Origin: Climacium dendroides | Taxonomy: Eukaryota > Streptophyta > Bryopsida > Hypnales > Climaciaceae | Reading direction: 5' to 3' | DNA: 64,000 bases | Assembly: GCA_950106755.1 (NCBI GenBank) | Contig: OX467083.1 | Location: 25,725,029 to 25,789,028 of the forward strand | Position numbers and translations under genes: made by a program | Notes under the pieces: generated by a model | Told to the model about the DNA's origin: nothing | Database searches by the model: none | The model's input: only the letters and a program-made list of their open reading frames with translations | In this document: positions 47,746 to 60,235 of the stretch, in pieces | How the letters are laid out: each line of letters opens with the position of its first letter | Numbering within the stretch: the stretch's first letter is position 1

Positions 47746-50435
47746 ATGGTTCCCCGAGTAGCTCTGCTTTGTTGTGTTACAGTTCTGGTGTTGCAACGAC
47801 TGGGTCATGTGGCGAAAGCCGAGGACGATCCCGTGAAGAAATCCTACCGGGAAGCGACGGAAGCGGATTACTGGCAATGGGTGTCGATGGTGGAAGCTAA
47901 TCATCAGACCACCACTGTGTCCGAGTCGCCCGTAAGCACGGAGGCGAGTTCGAGCAGCAGCACTTTGTATGTGGGGAGTGGAGGCTACGAGAAAGTGCAG
48001 GATGCTGTGGATGCTGCGCCGTCTGGTGGGAGTCGCACCATCATCGAAATCGCTGCCGGAAACTACTGGTAATAAAATCCCAGCCCCGCCTTAGTTTTGT
48101 TTCCACCGTGAACATTAATTCCTCCCGGGATTCGTAACGTCACAATGGCGCGGAGTACGTGCTTCATAATTAGTACTGAATTTGTGGCTTTCAATTGACT
48201 GTCGAATTCGAGCTCTGCTAACTGAAAACTTGATTATGTAGTCAGACTGAAGCTGCGCTTATTATACTCACTGAATTCGCCATAAATTTTAATGTGGAGT
48301 TCAATTGTTTAGAGGATTCTTCTCACATGCCTTAGTGGAATGCTAAATACTGTGTGGAGAATTGCCCAATCCTTTCACAAATTCGGAGACTCATGGTTTG
48401 GTTGTAGCAGAGTTCATGAATCGAATTCTAGCTTCTCTAAAGTTCACCATCGATCAATCGATCTCTTTCTAGGCCAGAGTATCAAGATAGATGGTTAAAT
48501 TTTTCGTGCTTCGATCAGCTATAAAATGATGAGCTCAAGGTCTGCGTTCGTTCGAGAGCGGTAGCAACATTGACGCCCAGGATTGATGTAGAGGTAGCCG
48601 GGTGTGGATTTTTTTTCAGGGGGCACGTGACGGTGCCCAAGGGGAAGACGATCACTTTTCAAGGAGTGGGCACTCCCGTGCTGGATTACGATGACACGGC
48701 CAGTTCCGCAGGAAGCACTTCCAAGAGTGCAACGGTCGCCATTCTGGCGGATAACTTCATCGCCAGGGGCGTGACTTTCAAGGTACAACAAAATTCAGGC
48801 CAGCGTCCCAGTAATGATGCTTGCATTCAGCTTTTAATGCATTAGTAAGCAAAGCACGAACTGCTTGCTCGAGCTTCAAAACTTGAAATTCAAGTAGGTA
48901 GTCCGCAGTGCAAGCTAGCACCGACTTTTGACTGGTTCAATTTCGTGTGCAGAACTCCGCTCCTGCTCCTGATGGAGGTGCTGTTGGTAAGCAAGCAGTG
49001 GCTCTTCGGATTACGGGTGACAAGGGAGCTTTTTTCAACTGCAACTTTTACGGGGCCCAAGACACGCTCTACGACCAGAAGGGGCGGCACTATTTCAAGG
49101 ACTGCTACATCGAAGGTACAATTTAATCCAGAGAGCCTAATTTCTTACTAGTGTTTGAAAAGGAGAGTATTTTTCCTTGTTCTCCTTACGGGAATAGCTG
49201 AAGTTTCCTAGTCCAAAACATCAGGCAAAATCAGGGACAGCGACGAACAGGGAGAATCGGTGGCCCAAATTTCCATGTTAGCGACACTAAGAACCGGGGA
49301 TGGCAATCCGGGAACCCTGTTTTTCATCAGCCAGATACCTAATTCAGCTCAATTTTCTATAAGCGTTTCTAAATATCTGATTTGAATGGCTATGGGATTG
49401 AATTACAGGAAGTATTGATTTCATTTGTGGAGATGGACAATCAATCTACCAGGTTCATCCAGGCCCTACCGCTACTAGCTCATTTCAACTGATTGCAAGA
49501 TGGTGGTTCAATCTATTGATTTTTTGATTCTATGAATATCCTATGCACTCTATTATATATGAGTATTCATTATGCAGCTGAATTTTGAATTTCGTTGTTG
49601 AGCTGCTCTAATTTATTATAATCTAATTCTCTCTGTCTGTGCAGAGCTGTCACCTGAACTCCATAGCCAAGCCCGGAAGTGGCTCGCTAACAGCGCAGAA
49701 GAGAACAGGCGACGAGGACACCGGATACTCATTTGTGGATTGCACAATCACAGGCAATGGACCCGTGTACTTAGGCCGCGCTTGGGGTCCCAATTCCCGA
49801 ACAGTCTTCATCTACTGCAACATTGCGGACATGATCATACCTGAAGGCTGGTACGATTGGGGCGAGAGCAGCCGAGACAAGTAAGTTTGGCTGATGAAAA
49901 TCGCCTGTTCAAAGTTTCAAACCTCTTATCGATCTATTGACATTAAATTCATTATATTTACAGAATTCACGACATTGCCACCTTTCCAGATGGTTGTCTG
50001 GAACTTTAACAGTAATCCAGTCTTAGTTTTTTGAACTTGGTGCAGTGCAACGTCACAATTGTCTCTGTTTTAACAGAATTTCAAGCCAGTCCTCGTTATT
50101 AGAACTCTGTGCATGCATCTGAAAGTTACAATGTCGGCGTTCAATGAAAGATTCCAGTTAAACTCAGACTATGACCATTAGTGAAATGTCCAGGCGCGCA
50201 GTACCCTCCAAGGTACAATCTCGTCCGTCTTCATTGATAATTGTATAACCATACAATTAATTTAACCCTCATGAATTCATGCAGGACGGTGTTTTATGGG
50301 CAATACAAGTGCACAGGAGCCGGTGCCGACGAAAGCAAACGCGTCAGCTGGTCGAAGGAGCTCACCGATTCTCAAGCGACAGCCCTGTCGTCCTTGAGCT
50401 TTATCGATGGCAGCAGCTGGGTTCCCTCAAGCTGA
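47746..50435 (+). CDS. Secreted pectinesterase (pectin methylesterase)
   Basis: Pectinesterases remove methyl groups from cell-wall homogalacturonan, releasing methanol. Six exons, 47746-48068, 48620-48782, 48953-49115, 49409-49452, 49645-49880 and 50285-50435, join in one frame (1080 nt, 359 aa). The N-terminus is a signal peptide (Leu/Val-rich to about residue 25, ending VAKA). The CE8 beta-helix follows: [33 protein letters not shown] with acid Asp199, [10 protein letters not shown] with nucleophile Asp220, and YLGRAWG with Arg276 and Trp278. The end is [12 protein letters not shown]. The expected catalytic set is complete. There is no N-terminal inhibitor-like PRO domain, so it is the short form. 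CGDG replaces the more usual FGNG/FGDG after the nucleophile. Exon 4 is unusually small (44 nt). Confidence 0.93.
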
Positions 50436-51229
50436 ACTAAGCTAAACCTCCAAAGCTCAACCAATTCGATCAAGTCAACCCAGCTTGCATGCTTCCTAGC
50501 TTGGTGAAGCTCTGAGCGAAATTATCAATGTCTTCAATCATGGATTTTATCAATTAGTTTGTCTTCATTTATCTTAAAACTTTTTCTGGAAGCCGGCTGC
50601 CGCAAGGTGCTTGCTTTTTAATGAAAATTGTGTCACGTGGAGCGAGGTTCAATTTTTAGTTTAGGAGTTCGATCAAGACCTGTGAAATTAATAAGCAACC
50701 ACAAATGAAAGTCAGTGTTGCTTGAAGTGAGTGTCGGTAATAATTTGAGGCCGAAGGAAGTGGCCTCTCTAGCATTTCGTTTCCTGAGAGTGATGACTGT
50801 AATTCGTAGATCGTCACACGTGTACTCTGGTGTGGAGATTGATGGACTTAGATGCCGGGAGGATATTTTGAACTGGGATTCTGGGTTGAATTGGGTTGCA
50901 ATTCACATCCATTTGCATCGAATTCAGATTCTTCAATAAAAATCTTAATAAAGTCCTTCCAAGGAATTGGCAGTGCTCTGATTGTGCTCATTACTTCAGT
51001 TTAAGGATTTGATTTTCTATTTTCCAGGGGAGTGGAACACTTGTGATCTTTGACTTGCCTGCGGCTGCTGCCCTGCAGCTCTGATGAAGCTGTTTACAAT
51101 AGAAATATGGAGATGGAGATGATGGATAAATGAATAATTATTCATCCAAATGTGTGTACCTTCATTCGAATGTGTGATATCATCCTACTTTAGAAGCAAA
51201 TTGGGTGAACTTCAGCGATTTCATCCATT
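50436..51229. other. 3' flank of the pectinesterase gene
   Basis: Includes the probable 3' UTR. AATAAAA-type polyadenylation signals occur at about 50935-50950, though earlier ends are equally possible. No gene is recognised. Confidence 0.4.
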
Positions 51230-51309
51230 TTGAGAAAAAAGTATTTTGTGTAAAATTCAAATCATTTTTTCCAACGGAACAAAAAATTACCACAAATGGG
51301 GAATTTCAT

Positions 51310-51560
51310 TAAAATGGCATATTCCATGTAAGCCGTTTTCAGACCATGTGGTTGAAATTGTAAAAGTGCCATCTAGAATTGATAAAGATTTTAATCTTGG
51401 ACAAGTATAGGTTGTGGAAACCTAGGATTGGTCTACATTTCAAACCATGTGAGCTAAAACATAAAAGTGCCATCTAGGATAGTTATAGATTTCAGACATT
51501 TAGGACAAGTGCACATTTTAGACTATGTGGTCTAGACTATAAAAAGTGCCAAAATTGCAG
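51310..51560. repeat. Degenerate repeat also found at 43611-43700
   Basis: AAAAGTGCCATCTAG recurs at about 51364 and 51465, each after a CC/GACCATGTGG-like piece. The same block occurs near 43660. Confidence 0.5.
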
Positions 51561-51673
51561 AATGGTGCCATTCTAATGAAATTCCCCATCCAAATAAAAA
51601 ACCTTCTTTAATCCTTGAACGTCACAGGGGACAAAAAACGTCCTCACAGTCTAAAAGTCAAATTCAAAGGGCT

Positions 51674-52100
51674 GTAACTTTTGCATCCAATGTCCAAATT
51701 CAATAAAACTTGTTGGAGAAGTTGCGCATACTAGTCTAGTTTGTGTGATAAAAATTTTAGATCAATACAAGATGTATAATAGTTTGAGAGCCAATCGAAG
51801 TTCACAGGTTCAATTTGAGCTCATCAAACTACATTTGATGGCTGCAATTGTATCTTTGTAATCTAATGTTTGTTTTCAATAAAATTTGTTGGGTTTTGTT
51901 TCCACTGAAGTCTAATTATTGTGGTAAGTTTTCATGTCAATTCGAGTTGTTTCAAATGATTGGCAAAGTTCAAAATCCAGACATTGGTGAATTTCAGTGA
52001 ACTTTGGCGGCTTGTAACTTCTTCATACAATGTCCAAATCCAATAAAACTTCTTGGAGAAGTTGCACATACTAGTCTAGTTTGTGTGGTTAAAATTTCAT
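51674..52100. repeat. About 170-bp degenerate tandem units
   Basis: GTAACTT...CAATGTCCAAAT..CAATAAAACTT at 51674 recurs at 52014, with a more diverged unit near 51850. The best-preserved shared piece is CATACTAGTCTAGTTTGTGTG (cut here for length) at about 51728 and 52067. Confidence 0.7.
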
Positions 52101-53770
52101 AGCAATCCAAGAAGTTAGGAGTGACTGAGAAGCATTTTAGTAGAAAGAGGTTCAGTCATAGATGTGATTTTTTGTTACTGTTTCCTGACATTTCAAATCC
52201 ATTTTGCAGACACAATGATTCATTTGAATGATATTTTTTTTCACCAAAGTGTATATATTCTAGTTTTGAATCACTTTGTAGTTTAAAGTTTGTTCATTTG
52301 AGTAGGTTTAGAAATCGAATTTCACCTCCAAATGTGATTTTATTTCAACACTAAAACATTATAATCTTTCAATCTATACGGTCAAATGACCCCAAATTTG
52401 TTCCACACCATCTACAGCATGCAGACTACAATATTGTACGGTTGAGATCTTCATACCTTGCTTTAATTTTGACTTTTCAGACTTGCAAAGGCAGTTTTTA
52501 AGCCAACCCTGCAAAGGAAGGCAGTTTTTAAGCCTAGTTGGACCTCTGACGTTTAGGGGTTAAGCTATTTTATTCTTATTTATTTACTTCTAGCAACTTG
52601 TATGCTACTCATGGAAGGTATGCTACTCATGGAAGGGACATGTTGGTCCATCCCATTTGAAGCATTGCCATGCATTTGTAAAGGACAATAAAAATAAGGA
52701 TATTTTTAATGCTAATTTCAATGGTAAAATTTATGAAGAGTACAAAATTTCAAAAGGATTTTGAAAAATTCCTTTTCTAATCAGAAAATTCAGATTTTTG
52801 TAGTCAAATGATAATGATTTTTATATCAATATTATCTAGTAAGTTTGATTTTATTCAATAGCCCTATTGTGTCTTTAACCATAAGAGACCTTATTGTCCC
52901 TTTAGGGGGAACAAAGTGGAGTTTGGCTAGTGTCAAAACTATGATCTCAAATTCTAGTTTTATTTAATTTTTATAGAAGATGCAATTTTCATCAGAACCA
53001 AATCCCAAGGTTCGAAAATTTCCCTTTCAAAGTTCATCAAAAAGATATTGGTGAAAGCATCGGTGAATCTAACCCATACGGATGGAATCCAAAATTCAAA
53101 ATTCAAAATTCAAAATCTACAAACTTCCATTTCTATATCAATTTCAAAATATTCTTCCAAATATACATTATAATGATTTTTCCCAAATCGTCAATTCTGG
53201 AGAAGACTCTGGACATTTAGGGGTTAATGTTTCACTGAAATTACATTTTTTCTCAGATACATATCATTCCACGGAAACTCAATCTGAGCCTGAATTTCCA
53301 ATCCTGAACTAATAGCCCACTCACTCGTTAAAACGAATCCCTGACTGCTTCCCAGGGTCTGAGTTAAGAACTCTCCGAAGGGAATTAAAAGCTGTTTTCA
53401 ATCCCTACACGTTTCTACAGCAAGTTGTGGTACCTTTGGAGCAGTATGCGTAAGCGTGGCACACCCTGTTGCACCTCCGAAAGTCATAACTTTCGATGTA
53501 TTAGTAACGACCACATCCAGCCACATTGATTGATGGTGTAAAATCTGAGTGGAGGTGAGTCCACCACGCAGTCCTATTTGAGACTTCAAGTTGAGGCATA
53601 TCCGTTGGATATTGAACGGGAAGGATGCTCTCAAAACAGGGGCTCAAGAATGTGTCAGCAGCACTGTAGGTCATCTCCTTAAAAGATGGATGGGACCTGA
53701 TGCTCTGAGCTGTTACTACATTTGAGGTAGCAACAATGAATCTGAATAGCAGATATTTGATACAACTAAC
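52101..53770. other. Repeat-rich stretch and 3' flank of RpoT
   Basis: It contains small tandem repeats (TATGCTACTCATGGAAGG at about 52609, TCAAAATTCAAAATTC at about 53090) and TTTAGGGGTTAA at 52552-52563 and 53216-53227. No gene is supported. 53330-53770 is the probable 3' UTR of RpoT. Confidence 0.4.
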
Positions 53771-56700
53771 CTAATTAAAGAAATAGGGTGCTCGTAAAAC
53801 CTCCTTCAGATCTAGGTCACCTCTGGCAGGTACGTCAGGAAATATTAGGTGTGGAAATCGCTCTTCAAAACTCTTCAACAGCTGCTCCCCCCCCCAAAAA
53901 AAAACACACGCATCAGAATCGTAACCAAACAGCTGAGACGGTAGCATCAAAGAAAAATAAAATATATAAACGAGGTGTCAATTTCATGCATAGAAAACAT
54001 TTATTCAATGTAATACACAAGATAAATGCCTGCTAAGATTTCAAATGACAGGACTACACAATGAGTATATCCACACACTTCACTCACATTCTCAAGAACT
54101 GGTTGCTCGTACAGCTCCACAAACTTTTCGCGAAGTAGACAGTTCATTTTCTCTACATCTCCTGCGTGTGTCCAATATGAATCATGTACACCTGCAGTTA
54201 AATGAACAAGGAACTTGTAAGGTTGTAGATTGACACATGGTACAAGTTAAGCAAAACGTGCTCGACAGTGGAAATAAATAAAAGTGCTATGGTAGTTAAT
54301 AAGACTCATATGAAGCATATTTCAATGCAAACATGTTTCAGAATAGCATGATAAAAGATCTATACCTGCAAACGTAAGGCCGTCCGCTTTACAAGCCAGA
54401 GCAGTCATCATCATATGTGTGCTATCAAGAGAATGAACAAAATTTGGAGGAAAAGCACTTTTCTGCCGCTGTACTAAAACAGGTTGTTCAGCATCCAAGT
54501 TACGTAGAGCAAGAATTTGCAATGAAGTCTTAACCTATACACAATCCACAGCCAAGATCAGTATGAAAAACGCTGGTTTTCAACAATATACCACTCAAAA
54601 GATGCAGCACTGCAGAAATCTAAAAGTAATATTACAATTGGAAAATTATATTTCGGAGAAATCATACCAAATGTCTGCCAGGCTTGCGATAAGGCTGCAC
54701 AACTGGAAGCCCAAGAGGAGTGGTCCATTTCACAGTTTCTCCATTTGAAGCAATAATCTGTTCATTATAACAAATGAATTAGTGTGATGATATTTGAAAT
54801 AACATGAAAGACAAACTTGAAAAATTATCGAACTACTGGAGAAATTGTAGCAAAATAGAATTTGAGGTAAGCAATACTGGAAATAATGTAAAACACACTT
54901 CTAAAAATCTGCTATACTGCCGTTAACTGTCGAGCTTCAAGCAAGTAATCTGACCTTAGCACAGTCTCCAAGCCAGCTCATGATGCAACGGGCTTCTTTG
55001 AACATTTCTCCCAATGCGTTTAACGTCGTCTGCATCCGCAAGAAATGAAGAGACAGTTTAGTTCCCAACTAAAAGTAAAATGCTGGCCAAAACTAAATAT
55101 TTATAAATTGAACTGCTAGGGTCCGTAGCGGCCAAGAAGGCATTTGAAATGGATGGAACTCAAGTTCCGGCAATGACGCAAAATATGTTCTCACCTTGGC
55201 AGCATAACACGCAGCCCTGTACATTTCTGTATGCTCTTGAATAGTCCCACGTTCCTTCAATCTATTGAAAATTTGCATACGAGCACCAACAAAAGTAACT
55301 CCATACACTGATGTCATGACTGTCTGTTTGACAAGCTTCCTATCAATCTGCACAGATAAGATACGCAGAGGTCAGAAGTGGATGAAGACATCCTTATGTC
55401 AAGAAAACAGGGGTCTAATAATAATCATAACAGAAGAAAGCAGAATCGAACAAATAAAGAATCGTGTGGTGCATACTTCGGGGAGCAAAATTTTGGCATT
55501 AGCAGCATTGCGATTAGTCCTTGGATCTTTCAAAGCATCCTTCTCCATGATTGCACGAACCCTGTCAAATAGTGAATACTCTTTAGGATACAACAAAATA
55601 TCCAGTTCAAACAGAAACTTTAGTATTCAATACAGCATAGGTCCAAATGATCATTGATTATGCTGCTTCCATACTGGAGATTAAACTGCAACATCATGGT
55701 TAGAAGTAACAAAAGCTTCCAAACTTTCACAAGAAAGCACATGAATATAACAGTACCTGACTGCTATGCCTGAATAAACATCTGCTGGCTTATCCCCTGC
55801 GATTAAATTCACAGATTCCGCTCCACTCTACTCAAAACAGTGTGGTGTGTTAATAACAGACATCGAACAGACACTTCCGCAGCATTGCCTAGCATAAAGA
55901 ACAAAACCAAAAGCCAAAACCAAAAAGAAGAGGAATGCTTTGTCGAGACTCGAGTAGAAAACTACTTAAAGAAAGCTTCATTGAAAGCTCAGATACTCAC
56001 CCAATCTCGCCCTAGTGCCGCATAATGTTGTAAACCATTGCATGAGCCATCCTGTAAAACAATTACACCCAAGTACGATCTTCTTAGAAAAAAATATTCT
56101 TCAAATATGCTCAATCTCCACATAATGAGAATATTCCAAAATGTTCCAAAATAATGTCCAGAGTTCGACTGTAGGGATCATTGAAAGCAGAAGGAATTAA
56201 CCAAATGATCTTGCAGAAAAGGACCCACCTGATGCACGGGTAAGTACGACAAAAATGTCTCTGGGTTACCAGACATGATAGCGTTCCGAATATCTAGACA
56301 TGTTGCCAAGCACTGAAAAGGGTCCTCGGCTTCTAGCCACCATCGACCTCCTTCCAGAGGTTTCTCAGCAGAGTCGAACACTTTTTCTATCATTTCGTCC
56401 ACCCAAGCAACTCGCGCATCAAATGACATCTTCCCTACTTTCCCCCCGTACAGATTCGCAAGATGAATCTTGAGCCACTGCAGGCCAGTAGGTCCCAGCG
56501 GTCGACCTTCGGCAAACTGCAGTATGCCCCGGCACATATCTGATCCCAAATGGTTCAAATGCGGATGGATTGGGTAAGCTCTTCCTCGAAAATCTAAATT
56601 ATGAGGGTAGAAGAATCCCTCTTCATCTCTTAACTTACGAGCTGCCTGCAGAAAAAGAAAATTCCAGAATGATATCAGGTGCAAGAACACCATTTGCATT

Positions 56701-59700
56701 ACTGGTAAAGAATCCTCCATTCGATATTTACAAGAGCTCGCACACCAACTAAACTCTACCAGCAGAAGGAAAGAAACTGAACATTAGCAAAGAAGTGGCA
56801 TTTGCTTTGGTAGTTTACCGCTAGCTTGAGTTCAATGTCGCATCGCATAGAATGGCGTTCACTATTAATACGCTTGGCTGCAGCAGAATTTCGTCTATAA
56901 TTCCGTAACTCCTCAGGATCATCTGTATCAGGTTTCTCAGGAAGTGCAACCTGAAACCATGAAAACGCAAAATGAACCATCAACACGGTGGACAAGTTAT
57001 AAAAAGTAAGTCACTTGCTTTTTATATTTCCACTTTCAACAACTGAACGTGGTCACACTCAACAGCAGTTTCTCTGTTTGAAAATTTATTAATCTTACAT
57101 CATCCTGATCCACAAGATCTGCTAGACGCCCACCATCGGCCCATATCTTCTCCAACACGTCTAGCACGACAGTGTTCATATTCCATTGAGTTGAGCCCAG
57201 TGCATCCAAAGCCTGGAAATGACAAATTACTGATTAAAAAATACCACCAATACTGATCTCACCAGCAGATACGTAGCACAACCATTTAAAACGTGAGGTC
57301 AATGCAAATGATCAAAATAAGTTGAAACAAGTGACAAAAAAAATAGAATAGTTCGACCACAGCAGACACACCTCAACAATCTTAGACATATTCTCCTTGG
57401 GCGTAGCAATGACAGTATCACGCAGCTCCTTTGCCCCATGTGTGCGCATGATGGTGGACTTCAGATGTAAATATCCACCGTCATAAAACCTACACTTAAA
57501 AGAGCACTTCTTGAATTACACGGAGACCCTAACAGAGAACGACAGTAGCAAATCAAGGTAATCCTTTATTTGTATTTTAGTACCACTAACTTTGATGAAA
57601 ATATATAAAACATCTGAAAAAAATCACCAAAGAATATTTTTAAATTTGCATCCAATCGACGGAAGGTCATCCTAGCGAAAACGGTGGTGTACCCGGTCCA
57701 TTGACGAGGCTTCACCAACATTGGCATGTACGGCATCACCATGTGTTGCACCTGAAATCAAAACTACAAGACATTAGAAAACAGCCTTGCAAGAATCAGC
57801 TATTTGAGAAGAAATAAAATAAATAATAAAAACATCTGCTAAGGCAAATAACGATACTCCTCGAAAATTGATTGGTAAGTCCCTGTAAAGAAGCGACACC
57901 ATATACATGATTAATAATTGAACAATTAAAAAAAGTCTGAGGTTAATAGCCAACTCACCGACTTGTCCAACGCATTCATTACAGCAGAGTCGCACTCAAT
58001 TACACCGTATATTCGATTCATACTGCACAAGGTACGCAAAAAGAAAGACACAGTATATAAAAAACTGTCTCCAAAACGAATAACAAAGGAGCCCCTAAGA
58101 GGGCCGGCATCCATTATGTGGATTATGAATGTTTTCATGAGTTTACTGCGGGAGCTACAGGAAACGGATGAAAGTGTCCGAGTGTGTTGAAAAAGCACCT
58201 GTTGTGTATTTTCCAACAATGCAATTGGTGCTCCATGATTATTGTGCAAGGTTCAAAATGAGTTCATGTAGAAATGTGAAGAAAAAGGAAAACTTGTAAA
58301 AATGAAGATATGATGTATTGATTCTACTCACCCATAATTTATTTTGACAAAACCACTCAGAATCTAAATCTGCCTCTCCCCCGGGACGATTCACTGCTCA
58401 AGCGAAGGACCATCAATAACACTGACAATAGGGACTTAAATGGCAACACAGCGTACAGCTTACTTGTGTTTGTTCTTTATGGGGTAGTTTCTCAAAGTGT
58501 GTCTGAACGCTGGGCGCAGTTCAGTCATATCTTGGGCAGATTGATCAGCAGGTGGGCGCATAACAGACGTTTCTAACATAAGTTCAAGTAATCTACTTCC
58601 AACCTGCAAAGGTAATTCCAAAAGTTACAGTATTCCATCTTCAAATATACTCCATCTTATACTGAACATGCTACTCAAATAATGCAAAGACCTAGTTTCA
58701 TATGCAGTAGACATCCGGGTCTGTACCTTGACTTGAATAGCAGGTCCCCAAGGCTCGTCACCATTAGCTTGCTGCACTACTTTTCCAACCAAACGCAGCT
58801 TCTGTTGTTTCACGAACTTCTTGACCTTTTCCTTGGCCATCTTCAATTTCAGATCAGCAGCTTCTATAACAGACTCAGCTTCCGAGGCAGACCTCTCATT
58901 CGCGAAAGTTGTGTTATTGTACTCAAGAGCAACCGCATCTGTCTTCTTTCTCTCTTTCTTCTTCCCTTTCCCTTTTGAATGCAGGAGTTTATAAATCCCG
59001 ACCTGTCAAAGAGGGAACTTAAAGCATTCAGGACTCCCTCAAAATGTTAGAAATATGTAGCGTCTATACAAATCACACTTACGATGTCTCAAAATTGCAC
59101 ACAGCTAAAGAGCGCTAGAATCAATCGTCTGAGGTAAGAATTATGGAAGGACCTCTTGCTCCACAGCTTCTCCAATTTGCAGAGCGGCATGGAGTACTTT
59201 CACACACCCATGTTCCTGATCGCTCATAAGGAGACTCATTAGCCGATGCATGGTGATGACAGCTAGCATATCAGCTGGAAGCTTCGCCATGAACGGGCCA
59301 TAAACGGCACGATGTTCTCGGAAGCTAAGTTCGTCGTAATCCTTTTGTTCTTGCGCAATAGCATCCCTGCAATCCGGTGGTGAGAATTAATGCATCGTCA
59401 AACTAGGTATACATGACGTTCACACGGCAGCTTGTGCGCTTTGAAGTTACGATATGCAAGATTATGCAATTTGGCAGGGGTACACTTAGGTGAGGGATAA
59501 AATTCATTGAAGGAATTTAACAGCGTTCCTGTACCTCAAAGGCTCGAACCAGCCAAGGAGTAATGACCGAGTAGCTGGCAAGTTCGGCGCCAATTTTTTC
59601 TTGCACATGTCGGCAACTAGCTCTTTGTACTCTGCCGCCGCTTGATGCCATGCTTCCGTCTCAATCTTATATTGCCGCATGTACAATTCCCTCTGCTTCC

Positions 59701-60235
59701 GCTTGGCCTTTCTGCGCTCTTGGGTACATTCCTTGTCTGCACCTACCTTATCAAAGGAAGAAGGGGCAGGATACACCTCAGGTTTACAGTCTGCTTCATC
59801 TTCTTCAACTTCATCCTCCACCGCTACTTCCGCGGCACTCGCAAAGGCACGGCTGTAATCAAGTGCCGGATTATTGGACTTGAGTTGGTGTCCAACATCC
59901 TGGTTTGGCACACCCTGCAAAAATAGCCAAGGAAGATTCACCACGTTGTACAGAGCAGCATCCAGCGTCTGATCGACACTCGATTCAGCCGAAGATCCGA
60001 AGAAACTAGCCCTAGGGACATCCCTCAAGGGCCATCTGGGTTCGCCATCCACGTCCTTATCAACCGCCCTGTCATGGGCCTGACCCGCAGCTGCCGCCGC
60101 CGATCCTGAAGTCCATCGAAACGACGACGATTGCGACCAAAACGGCGACGAGGAAGAACTCTCAAACCCCAAACCTCGCGTGGGATTCGTTCTAGACAGC
60201 TGCCGCACGGCCGCCCTCCACATTCCGCCCCTCAC
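53771..60235 (-). CDS. RpoT: Phage-type organellar RNA polymerase
   Basis: Single-subunit T7-like polymerase that transcribes mitochondrial and, in some plants, plastid genes. Nineteen exons: 59535-60235, 59153-59366, 58727-59002, 58464-58603, 57959-58022, 57693-57751, 57372-57489, 57099-57212, 56819-56950, 56229-56645, 56001-56051, 55757-55827, 55477-55561, 55195-55347, 54955-55029, 54668-54757, 54366-54534, 54088-54191 and 53771-53881. Every junction is in phase (3144 nt, 1047 aa). Catalytic motifs are complete: [13 protein letters not shown] (Asp746), [13 protein letters not shown] (Lys821, Tyr829) and [10 protein letters not shown] (Asp980), matching T7 Asp537, Lys631, Tyr639 and Asp812. 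The protein ends APYFFN, as plant RpoTs do. The start is Arg/Ser-rich, like a mitochondrial presequence. Met1 and Met5 are both possible starts. Exon 3 carries a Lys-rich insert ([11 protein letters not shown]). RpoTm versus dual-targeted type cannot be decided. Confidence 0.95.

Noticed and set aside
59642..59926. Plus-strand frames opposite RpoT exon 1
   Set aside because: Antisense shadows of a confirmed exon.
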